The position numbers and the translations under genes were made by a program. From contig NZ_BMXR01000002.1 in NCBI RefSeq assembly GCF_014651855.1, positions 310,001 through 374,000 on the forward strand: a stretch of DNA of 64,000 nucleotides, in the 5' to 3' direction. Below the pieces are notes generated by a model, which saw nothing but the letters and a program-made list of their open reading frames with translations, was not told where the DNA came from and searched no databases. Origin of the DNA: Saccharospirillum salsuginis. Lineage in GTDB: Bacteria > Pseudomonadota > Gammaproteobacteria > Pseudomonadales > Natronospirillaceae. Numbering within the stretch: position 1 is the first letter of the stretch; each line of letters starts with the position of its first letter. This document shows, piece after piece, positions 34,254-42,147 of this stretch.

Positions 34254-35357
34254 TTGACGAAGACCAAGCGTAAACCGACCCGAGCCAAACCCCCGCGCAA
34301 CCAGTCCCTTATCCTGCCGGACCTCTGCGCCACCACCTCGGTTTTCTTTCTCGTCCTCGTCTCCGAACTCCTCGTGCTTGTCTGGGTCCTCCTGCAATCG
34401 GGCATCGACTGGATCCAACTCGGCTACATGAGCCTGACCGTCCAATGGATCGTCCTGCCCTCCGCCGCCATACTCTGCCGTCTGCGCCACTGGCTCGCCC
34501 GACGCCCCCTCTGGCAGGGCTGGCTGGTTGCCTTCGCCGCCGTTTCGACCGTCGGCTTCGTGGTCAGCCTCGCCGGCGACTGGATCGTCAAAGGCAGCTG
34601 GCAGGATACCGACGGCTGGCAGGTCCTGCGGCAAACGGCCGCCACCGCCATCATCGCCGCCTTGCTGTTGCGCTACTTCCAACTTCAGCAACAGGTTGTC
34701 GACCGCTCCCGGGCCGAAATGGCCGCCCGCGTCGAAGCCCTGCAAAACCGCATTCGCCCGCATTTCCTGTTCAACAGCCTGAACACCATCGCCGAACTGA
34801 TCGCCACGCGGCCGGTCGAGGCCGAGCGCGCCATCGAAGATCTGTCGCGCCTGTTCCGGGCCAGTCTCCGGGAAGCCGGAACCTTCTGGTCGCTGGAAGA
34901 AGAACTGGCGTTGGTTCAGGGTTATCTGTCACTGGAGCAATGGCGTCTCGGCGACCGTCTCCGGGTGGTCTGGCGCACGCCCAAACCCACATTGCGCTGG
35001 TCGGTGCCGGTGTTGATCCTGCAACCACTGATCGAAAACGCCATCGTGCATGGCATTGCACCCCAGGTTCAGGGCGGTACGCTGATGATTGGTTGCTACC
35101 AGCGCGGTGAACGACTGATCATCGACATCGAAAATCCGCTGCCCGACAACAGCCCGACCGCGCAGGAAGGACGAGAGTCGAGAGGCAACCAGGTCGCGTT
35201 GAACAACATCCGTCACCGCCTGGCCACGCTCTACGGTGACGGATCGAAGCTCTACGCCGCGCCCGAAGAGCGCAGTTATCGAGTCCGGCTGACGTTGCCG
35301 GCCCGCCTGTACAACCCGCGTGAGGAATCGAATGAAAGTCTTGGTCGTCGACGATGA
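34254..35357 (+). CDS. algZ: AlgZ/FimS-type sensor histidine kinase
   Basis: A 367-residue LytS/AlgZ-class kinase. Four membrane segments (about 27-49, 58-76, 90-108 and 127-143) are followed by the His_kinase domain with the phospho-acceptor His170 in QNRIRPHFLFNSLNTIA, and a short ATPase domain with PLIENAIVHG. The start is TTG 34254, eight bases behind AGGAG. The 3' end overlaps the regulator gene by 26 bp. The place next to argH and the partner match algZ-algR of Pseudomonas, where the pair governs pili and alginate. Those functions are not shown here: no alginate genes are in the window. Confidence 0.82.
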   Translation: MTKTKRKPTRAKPPRNQSLILPDLCATTSVFFLVLVSELLVLVWVLLQSGIDWIQLGYMSLTVQWIVLPSAAILCRLRHWLARRPLWQGWLVAFAAVSTVGFVVSLAGDWIVKGSWQDTDGWQVLRQTAATAIIAALLLRYFQLQQQVVDRSRAEMAARVEALQNRIRPHFLFNSLNTIAELIATRPVEAERAIEDLSRLFRASLREAGTFWSLEEELALVQGYLSLEQWRLGDRLRVVWRTPKPTLRWSVPVLILQPLIENAIVHGIAPQVQGGTLMIGCYQRGERLIIDIENPLPDNSPTAQEGRESRGNQVALNNIRHRLATLYGDGSKLYAAPEERSYRVRLTLPARLYNPREESNESLGRRR

Positions 35358-36051
35358 ACCCCTGGCTCGCGAGCGGCTGATGCGGCTGCTGGAGTCGGAA
35401 GACACCGTGACCCAGTGTTTCAGTGCCGCCAACGGTCAGGAAGCACTGACCAGGATGACCACGGATCCGGTCGATCTGGTCCTGCTGGACATCCGCATGC
35501 CCGGCATCAGCGGGCTGGAAGTCTCGGAGCGGATGATGGAGGCCACCCAGCCGCCGGCGATCGTGTTTTGCACCGCCTACGACGACTACGCGCTCGACGC
35601 GTTCCGGGTCCAGGCCGTGTCCTATTTGCTGAAACCGGTGAAACGGGAGGACTTAAACCGGGTATTGCGTCAGGCCGGTCAACTGAACCGGGCCCAGTTG
35701 AATGCGCTCGGCGACCAGGACGCCGGGCCGGTGCTGACCTTGCAGACCGGGCGCGGCAAGGAACGGATCCCGTTGACGGACCTGTATTACTTCCGGGCGG
35801 ATCAGAAATATGTAACCGCGTTGTGCCGCCAGGGCGAACGGTTGTGCGACCTGAGCCTGAAACAACTGGAGGAGCGCTGGCCGGACCATCTTGTCCGAGT
35901 GCATCGCAATACCCTGGTGCCCAAACAGAGGCTGGAGAAACTGAGTCGGGACAGCGAAGGGGGCTTCTGGCTGCGATTGCGGGGGCTGGAGGAGTCCTTG
36001 CCGGTCAGTCGTCGCTTCGCTCGGGAGTTAAAGCCGTTGTTCGAGGGTTAG
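35332..36051 (+). CDS. algR: AlgR-type LytTR response regulator
   Basis: A 239-residue regulator. The receiver domain (1-120) has VVDDEPLAR, phospho-Asp53 in LLDIRMPG, the Thr in FCTAYDDYALDAF and the Lys in YLLKPVKREDL. A LytTR DNA-binding domain follows (about 135-235), with the helix LVRVHRNTLVPKQRLEKL. ATG 35332 has GAGGA five bases upstream. It lies within the end of the kinase gene, so translation is coupled. In Pseudomonas hemC follows algR; here hemCDXY sits 14 kb upstream. Confidence 0.85.
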   Translation: MKVLVVDDEPLARERLMRLLESEDTVTQCFSAANGQEALTRMTTDPVDLVLLDIRMPGISGLEVSERMMEATQPPAIVFCTAYDDYALDAFRVQAVSYLLKPVKREDLNRVLRQAGQLNRAQLNALGDQDAGPVLTLQTGRGKERIPLTDLYYFRADQKYVTALCRQGERLCDLSLKQLEERWPDHLVRVHRNTLVPKQRLEKLSRDSEGGFWLRLRGLEESLPVSRRFARELKPLFEG

Positions 36052-36203
36052 TCGGCCCCGGTCGTGGTGTGTGTGTTGGAACTCCGGCTTCCCTTCCTTG
36101 GCGGCTTTTGGTATTAGTTTTCAGGTCGAAGGAGTTGCGACGCTGATCACAACGAATAAACCGAACGGCAAAGTGCCGATTTTCCCTGTAAAAGGAGCTG
36201 TCG

Positions 36204-36410
36204 ATGACCGGTCACGAATCCGAACGTACGAAGGACGTACCACCCCCCTTGAACCATACATCCGAGAACCGAAAGTCGTTGCGCGAGCAAATGGCGAGTC
36301 AGGTGGAGGCCTATTTGGAGGCCGGAGGGCAGGTTGAAGTCGTAGAGCGCGGAAAACGCTCCGACCAGCCCCGCAAACCCAATAACCGATACGGCAGCCG
36401 GCCCATCTAG
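36204..36410 (+). CDS. small SutA-like protein
   Basis: A 68-residue protein preceded by AAAAGGAG. It has a flexible N-terminus, one amphipathic helix (about residues 23-40, SLREQMASQVEAYLEAGG) and a basic/proline tail ending NNRYGSRPI. The GG-x-V-x-EVE motif and the YGSRPI end resemble SutA, the small RNA polymerase-binding regulator of slow-growing Pseudomonas. The long acidic N-terminal tail of that protein is missing here, so this may be a shortened relative. It stands alone between algR and glnE. Confidence 0.6.
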   Translation: MTGHESERTKDVPPPLNHTSENRKSLREQMASQVEAYLEAGGQVEVVERGKRSDQPRKPNNRYGSRPI

Positions 36411-36545
36411 GCCGGGCCTTAATAGAACGCCTCCCGATCGATCCGGGTCCGGAATCGAGCGTGAATCGGTCGGGGGCGACGCTGTGCTTGACAGCATCAC
36501 GGCCAGTGGCGAGCCTTGCGCTACTGAACCGAGTTGGAGTTTGAT

Positions 36546-39383
36546 GTGACCGCACCCGCCGCCCTGCAATCCCTGTCCGAGACCCTGTCCCGAAAGCCGG
36601 TATTTCAATCGTTGAGCACCGGACATCAGTCTTGGGTGATGAAGGCGGCCCTGTGCAGCCCCTGGCTGTGGGAATGGCTGGAGACCCGGGAGGATTGGCA
36701 GGCGTTGCTTGAAGCGGCGGCCGAGCCGGTGGATCCGGATCAAGAGCTGGCTGGTCTGGCCGAACACTGGGCGCTGGACGATGAAGCCCGGGTGATGTCG
36801 GACCTGCGGCAGTGGCGCAACTGGCATATAGCGCGCTTGATCGTTCGGGATGCCAACGCCTTGGGCGAGGTGAAGGAGACCGCGCGAACGGTGTCGGATC
36901 TGGCCGACAGCGCCATTACCCGGGCACTGGACTATGCCCATCGACTCTGGGCCAGCCAGTGGGGCGAACCCGGACCGTCGGAATACGGCGAAACGCATCA
37001 GCGCCTGGTGGTGATGGCCATGGGCAAACACGGCGCGCGGGAGCTGAACCTGTCGTCGGACATCGACCTGATATTCGCCTTCCCCAGCACCGGAGAAACC
37101 GAAAACGGCCGTAGCCATGAGGAGTTTTTCACGCGGGTCGGGCGCAAACTGATCCAGTTGCTGGACACCCGCACACCGGACGGCATCGTCTTCCGCGTCG
37201 ATATGCGCCTGCGCCCCTGGGGGCAGAGCGGCGCCCTGGTGAGCAATTTCACCGCCATGCACAACTACTACAGTCAGCAGGGTCGGGAATGGGAGCGTTT
37301 CGCAATGGTCAAGGCCCGCCCCCTGACCGGTGCGCCGGGCGCCCGTAAAGCCCTGGAAGCCGACCTGAGCGGCTTCGTCTATCGCCGCTATGTCGATTTT
37401 CACGCCCTGGGCGCCTTGCGCAAGCTGAAAGGAATGATCCAGAAAGAAGTCCGGCGCCAGCAGTTGGAGAGCAACATCAAGCTGGGGCAGGGCGGCATCC
37501 GGGAAGTGGAATTCATCGCCCAGGCGTTCCAATTGATCCGCGGTGGCCAGGATTATGCCCTGCAGACCCGGGGCACCTGGCCGGTGTTGGACATTCTGGA
37601 GCAGCAGGGATACCTGCCCGGTGGCGTGGTCCATGAACTGGCCGACGCCTACAGCTTTCTGCGCGATCTGGAGCACCGCATCCAGGGTCTGCGCGATGAG
37701 CAGACACAACGCCTGCCGGGCGACGAAACCAATCTGGCCCGACTGGCTTGGTCGATGGGGTTCGACGACACCGAAGCCCTGCTCGACCGGCTGGACGCTC
37801 ACCGCCAACGGGTGCACTACCACTTCCAGCAGGTGATTGCCGAGGATGAAAACGATGGGCAGCGCGTCGATGAAGATCTGGCGGCGTTCTGGCAATCGCC
37901 CGACCGAATCCCGGAAGCGCTGCCCGAGTCCGTGGCCTTTGAGATCCGCGCGTTTAAAGAAGAGCCGGCCGTCCAGCGGCTCAAAGGCCAGGCCCGGGAC
38001 AATCTGGACCGGCTGATGCCGCTGCTGCTGACCGAACTGGCGCGGATCAAACGTCTGGAGGGCGGCTTTTCCTGTCTGCAACCGATTCTGGAAGCCGTAT
38101 TGCGGCGCACCGTCTACTTCGTTCTGCTGGCCGAAAACCCCGATGCGCTGCGCCAGCTTTGCCGTCTGGCACCCGAATCCCCCTGGATCGCCACCCAGCT
38201 CCAGCAAAAACCCTACCTGCTCGACGAACTGACCGATCCGGACACCCTGTATCGCCTGCCGAACCGGGTCGAACTGATGGACGAGCTCCACCTCGCCCTG
38301 GTGCGGGTGCCGGAGGATGACCTGGAGCAGCAGATGGAAGTGCTGCGCCATTTCCGCCACGGTCGCGTACTGCGCGCGGCGGCGTGCGAGGTCACATCGA
38401 TGTTGCCGCTGATGAAGATTTCGGACTATCTGGTTCGCGTTGGTGAGGTCGTGGTTGAACAGGCGCTCGCGCTGGCCTGGCAGCAAATGGTCGCCAAACA
38501 CGGCCGGCCCAGCCGCGATGACGGCGACTGGTGCGAGCTCGATTTCGGCGTTATCGCCTACGGCAAGATGGGCGGGCTCGAACTGTCCTACGAGTCCGAT
38601 CTCGACCTCGTCTTCGTGCACAACGCCGCCCTCCAGGGCGAAACCGAAGGCCCCAAGGTCATCGACAACGTCGTCTTCATGGCTCGCCTTGGCCAGCGCC
38701 TGATCCACCTGCTCAGCACCCAGACCCCGTCCGGCATTCTCTACGAAGTCGACTCCCGGCTGAGGCCCTCGGGCAAGTCCGGTCAGCTGGTCACCCGCCT
38801 CGGTACCTTCGAGAAGTACCAGAACCGCGACGCCTGGACCTGGGAGCACCAGGCCCTGGTCCGCGCCCGCTACATCGCCGGCGACGCCGATCTGCAGCAG
38901 GACTTCAATGCGGTACGCCGTTCGATACTGCAACAACACCGGGATTCCGCCACCCTGCGCGACGAGGTGGTGCAGATGCGCAAGAAAATGGTCGACCACT
39001 TGTCCAGCGAGGCGACATCGCCCAAAACCGGGGAGGCGGTGTTCAACGTCAAGCACGACCCGGGTGGCATAGTGGACCTGGAATTTCTGGTCCAATATCT
39101 GGTTCTGGCCAACGGCGAACACTACCCGGAGGTCACCCGCTGGTCGGACAATGTCCGCTGTATCAAGGCCCTGCACGAGGCCGGCATCCTTTCGGAAGCC
39201 GACCGCGACACCTGGCTCGACGCCTACATCACCCTGCGCGAGCAGGTCCACCACGCTCTGCTTGCGGGGACTTCCTCAACCGTACCCCTGAACGAACTGA
39301 CCCCGGAGGTCAATAAAGTCCGCGAATACATTCAGGAACAGTGGCGCCACTGGATGGGGGTCGAGTCCCCGGCTTCTTTCTAG
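36546..39383 (+). CDS. glnE: bifunctional glutamine synthetase adenylyltransferase/deadenylase
   Basis: A 945-residue enzyme with two nucleotidyltransferase halves that removes or adds AMP on glutamine synthetase in answer to PII. Each half has a GSDLD-like metal site: LNLSSDIDLIF at about 166-176 and LSYESDLDLVF at about 680-690. The first half should deadenylylate and the second adenylylate. GTG 36546 is chosen because GGAG lies six bases upstream and the length then matches E. coli (946); an in-frame TTG at 36534 would be worse placed. Functionally linked to gltBD through nitrogen assimilation. Confidence 0.95.
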   Translation: MTAPAALQSLSETLSRKPVFQSLSTGHQSWVMKAALCSPWLWEWLETREDWQALLEAAAEPVDPDQELAGLAEHWALDDEARVMSDLRQWRNWHIARLIVRDANALGEVKETARTVSDLADSAITRALDYAHRLWASQWGEPGPSEYGETHQRLVVMAMGKHGARELNLSSDIDLIFAFPSTGETENGRSHEEFFTRVGRKLIQLLDTRTPDGIVFRVDMRLRPWGQSGALVSNFTAMHNYYSQQGREWERFAMVKARPLTGAPGARKALEADLSGFVYRRYVDFHALGALRKLKGMIQKEVRRQQLESNIKLGQGGIREVEFIAQAFQLIRGGQDYALQTRGTWPVLDILEQQGYLPGGVVHELADAYSFLRDLEHRIQGLRDEQTQRLPGDETNLARLAWSMGFDDTEALLDRLDAHRQRVHYHFQQVIAEDENDGQRVDEDLAAFWQSPDRIPEALPESVAFEIRAFKEEPAVQRLKGQARDNLDRLMPLLLTELARIKRLEGGFSCLQPILEAVLRRTVYFVLLAENPDALRQLCRLAPESPWIATQLQQKPYLLDELTDPDTLYRLPNRVELMDELHLALVRVPEDDLEQQMEVLRHFRHGRVLRAAACEVTSMLPLMKISDYLVRVGEVVVEQALALAWQQMVAKHGRPSRDDGDWCELDFGVIAYGKMGGLELSYESDLDLVFVHNAALQGETEGPKVIDNVVFMARLGQRLIHLLSTQTPSGILYEVDSRLRPSGKSGQLVTRLGTFEKYQNRDAWTWEHQALVRARYIAGDADLQQDFNAVRRSILQQHRDSATLRDEVVQMRKKMVDHLSSEATSPKTGEAVFNVKHDPGGIVDLEFLVQYLVLANGEHYPEVTRWSDNVRCIKALHEAGILSEADRDTWLDAYITLREQVHHALLAGTSSTVPLNELTPEVNKVREYIQEQWRHWMGVESPASF

Positions 39384-39440
39384 CTCTATGATCCTGCCTG
39401 TCGTTTGGCTGGGTGCCTCCGTTTGGTATGGCTGAGTCGG

Positions 39441-39582
39441 CCTGAGTGCCAGAACCCGTGCCAACCTCCGGGTGTACTCTTCCAGGGACCGCTGTGAACC
39501 CTTCCATGGGCGCTTAACTTCGCCATCCATGGCTCAGATGTCCCTTTCAGAGTACACCCGGAGGCAGGCACTGACACTCAGG
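39441..39582 (-). repeat. hairpin repeat element, copy 5
   Basis: Arms 39465-39488 and 39541-39564 are complementary for 16 bp, then have a 3-nt internal loop, then 5 more pairs. Outer flanks CCTGAGTG/CACTCAGG also pair. On the minus strand the core is GGGACATCTGAGCC, ATGGATGGCGAAGTTAAG, then CGCCCATGGAAGGGTTCAC and AGCGGTCCC: two hairpins with ATGGA loops. Located 57 bp after glnE, in a 643-bp gap that also holds copy 6 and no gene. Confidence 0.88.
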
Positions 39583-39701
39583 GGTTAAATCCAATACGAA
39601 TTCCCTAAAACACTATTTAACTACCCTCTTCTTGAAGCTTCGAAGAAAAAAGTGTTCGAACGATGTTTTGGGATGAAAATGGATATGGTGGTAAGAAGAC
39701 A

Positions 39702-39815
39702 GTGCCCGAGGCCCGGGGTGCTCTGGAGGGGACATCTGAGGCATGGATGCCGAAGCTAAGCCTACATGGATGTATTCACGGCGGTCCCCGGAAGAGCGCG
39801 CCGGGCATCGGGCAC
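39702..39815 (+). repeat. hairpin repeat element, copy 6
   Basis: Arms of 31 bp (39702-39732 with 39785-39815) pair at about 25 positions, with a symmetric GGA/GGA internal loop. The core on the plus strand is ACATCTGAGGCATGGATGCC, GAAGCTAAGCC, TACATGGATGTA and TTCACGGCGGTCC. The second hairpin stem here is TACAT/ATGTA instead of the CCC/GGG of other copies, with the ATGGA loop kept. Lies about 210 bp before ilvE, in the opposite orientation to copy 5 120 bp away. Confidence 0.88.
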
Positions 39816-40026
39816 GGGCCAATGGCACTTAAGCTGGCCCAGCCGTGACAAACCGAGGCACCCAACTGAACGACTGGCACTAAAGCATCCGCAGAATCCA
39901 GAACACCACGTTGCAATCAAGGCAGAGTGGGAGAGTAGAGAGAGGGTGGTGCTTTGTCATACAATCGAGGCAACCTCAAGTCACCCGGGGTTCGGATCTG
40001 CCGGACCCCCGTAATGGGAAACTACG

Positions 40027-41025
40027 ATGTCCGCATTTGGTACAGTTTTCATGCCCGAGATGGCATTGGCACGCTTCGAAGACAATCAGTGGACGCCCAC
40101 CGAATTTGTCCCCTCCGATTCCCTCACCCTGCACCCCGGCGCTCACGTACTGCACTACGCCAGTACCTGCTTCGAAGGCCTCAAAGCCTTTCGCCATGCC
40201 GACGGCTCGGTCAACATCTTCCGGATGGACGCCAATATCCGGCGCATGGAGCAAAGCACCCAATTGCTCAATCTGCCGGCGTTCGATCAAGCTCAACTGC
40301 GTGAGATGATCATCGAAGGGGTTCGGCGGTTCGCCGACCAGGTCCCCGACGCCCCCGGTTCCATGTACATTCGACCCACCCATATCGGGACCGATGCCGC
40401 CATCGGCAAGGCGGCGGCACCGTCCGAAAACTCGTTGTTGTACGTGTTGCTGTCGCCCGTCGGCGATTATTTCGCCGGTGGCGGCAAGGCGCTGACCCTG
40501 CTGCTGGAAGAGAACGGTATGCGCTGTGCGCCCCACATGGGGGTGGTCAAAAGCGGGGGGAATTACGCCAGTGCGCTGGGGCCGATTCTGTCGGCCAAGG
40601 CGGAGTACGACGCCGATCAGGTGCTGTTCTGCCCGAACGGCGACGTTCAGGAGACCGGGGCGGCGAATTTTCTGTTGATCGATGGCGATGAAGTGATCAC
40701 CAAGGGGCTGGACAGCACCTTTCTGCATGGCATCACGCGGGATTCGATCCTGACCATTGCCCGGGACATGGGGATGACGGTCAGCGAACGGGATTTGACC
40801 GTGGATGAGCTGATCGAACGGGCATCGAAACCGGGCGCGGAGGCGGCTCTTTCGGGCACGGCGGCGGTGCTGACACCGGTCGGACGGTTGATTCGTCACG
40901 GCAAGGTGATCAATGTCGGCACCGAACAGACATTCGAGAAGACGGTCAAGTTGCGCCGGGCCCTGAACGAGGTTCAGTGGGGCCAGGCGGAAGACAAGCA
41001 CGGCTGGCTGACGCCGGTGGCCTGA
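40027..41025 (+). CDS. ilvE: branched-chain amino acid aminotransferase
   Basis: A 332-residue fold-type IV PLP enzyme that transfers amino groups between glutamate and branched-chain 2-oxo acids. The PLP lysine lies in GVVKSGGNYASAL; QETGAANFLLI, THIGTDAAIG and SGTAAVLTPVG are family blocks. The start follows GGGAAACTACG. glnE then ilvE is a conserved neighbour pair in pseudomonads. It uses glutamate made by gltBD. Confidence 0.93.
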   Translation: MSAFGTVFMPEMALARFEDNQWTPTEFVPSDSLTLHPGAHVLHYASTCFEGLKAFRHADGSVNIFRMDANIRRMEQSTQLLNLPAFDQAQLREMIIEGVRRFADQVPDAPGSMYIRPTHIGTDAAIGKAAAPSENSLLYVLLSPVGDYFAGGGKALTLLLEENGMRCAPHMGVVKSGGNYASALGPILSAKAEYDADQVLFCPNGDVQETGAANFLLIDGDEVITKGLDSTFLHGITRDSILTIARDMGMTVSERDLTVDELIERASKPGAEAALSGTAAVLTPVGRLIRHGKVINVGTEQTFEKTVKLRRALNEVQWGQAEDKHGWLTPVA

Positions 41026-41080
41026 TGCGCTGGGCGGAGACGGCGGCACTGCCGACCGTCTTGCGCTCGGTGGCCGCTCG

Positions 41081-41395
41081 TTACAGCTGCTGGTAGCGCA
41101 CCAGGTTGGAGAGCTTGGGGTTGGGTTTGTCGGCCTTGCGCAGCAGCAGGGCGACCCGGCCGATGGACTGGACCAGGGTGGCGCCGGTTTCCGCGCACAT
41201 CTCGTCGATCAGGGCGGTTTTTTGAGCACGGTCGGCCACATTGACCTTAACCTTGATCAACTCGTGGTCGTTCAAGGCCCGTTCGATTTCCGCCAGCACC
41301 GTTTCGGCCAGTCCTTTTTCCGCCACGGTGACCAGTGGATTCAAATGGTGACCAATGGCCCGGTAGCGTTTTTTCTGTTCCTGATTCAAACTCAT
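41081..41395 (-). CDS. yhbY: YhbY-family RNA-binding protein
   Basis: A 104-residue CRM-domain protein associated with pre-50S ribosomes in E. coli. MSLNQEQKKRYRAIGHHLNPLV is the family N-terminus and GLAETVLAEIERALNDHELIKVKV carries the rest of the domain. The true start is ATG 41395; the longer open frame continuing to 42010 runs antisense through rlmE. The gene is divergent from rlmE across 84 bp, as in E. coli, and converges on ilvE. Confidence 0.93.
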   Translation of the reverse strand: MSLNQEQKKRYRAIGHHLNPLVTVAEKGLAETVLAEIERALNDHELIKVKVNVADRAQKTALIDEMCAETGATLVQSIGRVALLLRKADKPNPKLSNLVRYQQL

Positions 41396-41479
41396 CGTAA
41401 ATCTCTGACTCGGTCGCTTGCAAAACGCGCTATTGTACTTTAGAACACGCTCGCTGATACAGACTCCCCGAGGATTTCC

Positions 41480-42100
41480 GTGGCCCGATCGAAAAGCAGT
41501 CACAACTGGCTGCAGGAACATTTTGACGATCAATACGTGCGCAAGGCCCAGCAGGACGGGTTCCGCAGCCGTGCCAGCTATAAGCTGATCGAGTTGATCG
41601 AGAAAGACAATTTGATTCGCTCCGGTATGACGGTGGTAGATTTGGGCTCGGCACCGGGCGGATGGTCGCAGGTGGCGGCCCGGGCCGTCGGTGATGAGGG
41701 CCGGGTCATCGCGTCCGATATCCTGGAGATGGACCCGGTCGCGGGGGTCGAATTCATCCAGGGGGATTTCACCGAAGACGAGGTGTTTCAGGCGCTTCTG
41801 GCCAGCATTGGAGAGCGTCCGGTCGATCTTGTAATCTCCGACATGGCCCCCAATATGAGCGGTATGTCGGCTGTCGATCAACCGGCGGCCATGTATTTGG
41901 TGGAATTGGCTCTCGACATGGCCCAGACTATCCTGAAACCGGGTGGGGGCTTTGTCGCCAAAGTATTTCATGGGGAAGGTTTTGACGAGTACGTCAAAGG
42001 CGTCCGCCAACAGTTTTCGCGCGTAGTGATGAGGAAACCGAAGTCCTCGCGCGCCCGCTCCCGGGAAACATACCTGGTCGCTCAGGGGTTCCGGGGTTAA
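41480..42100 (+). CDS. rlmE: 23S rRNA 2'-O-methyltransferase (U2552)
   Basis: A 206-residue FtsJ/RrmJ methyltransferase that methylates U2552 of 23S rRNA. The SAM site is [12 protein letters not shown]; the catalytic tetrad residues are visible in [22 protein letters not shown] and [11 protein letters not shown]. The start is GTG with GAGGA five bases upstream. ftsH follows 47 bp downstream, as in E. coli. Confidence 0.95.
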   Translation: MARSKSSHNWLQEHFDDQYVRKAQQDGFRSRASYKLIELIEKDNLIRSGMTVVDLGSAPGGWSQVAARAVGDEGRVIASDILEMDPVAGVEFIQGDFTEDEVFQALLASIGERPVDLVISDMAPNMSGMSAVDQPAAMYLVELALDMAQTILKPGGGFVAKVFHGEGFDEYVKGVRQQFSRVVMRKPKSSRARSRETYLVAQGFRG

Positions 42101-42147
42101 GCGAACTAGCAGCGCAGCTGCTCTTTAAGGGTAAAAAGTTAAACGAT

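Noticed and set aside
36147..39254. A 1035-residue open frame antisense to glnE
   Set aside because: It also runs through the small SutA-like gene, has no recognisable domain, and GC-rich codon bias explains the absence of stops.
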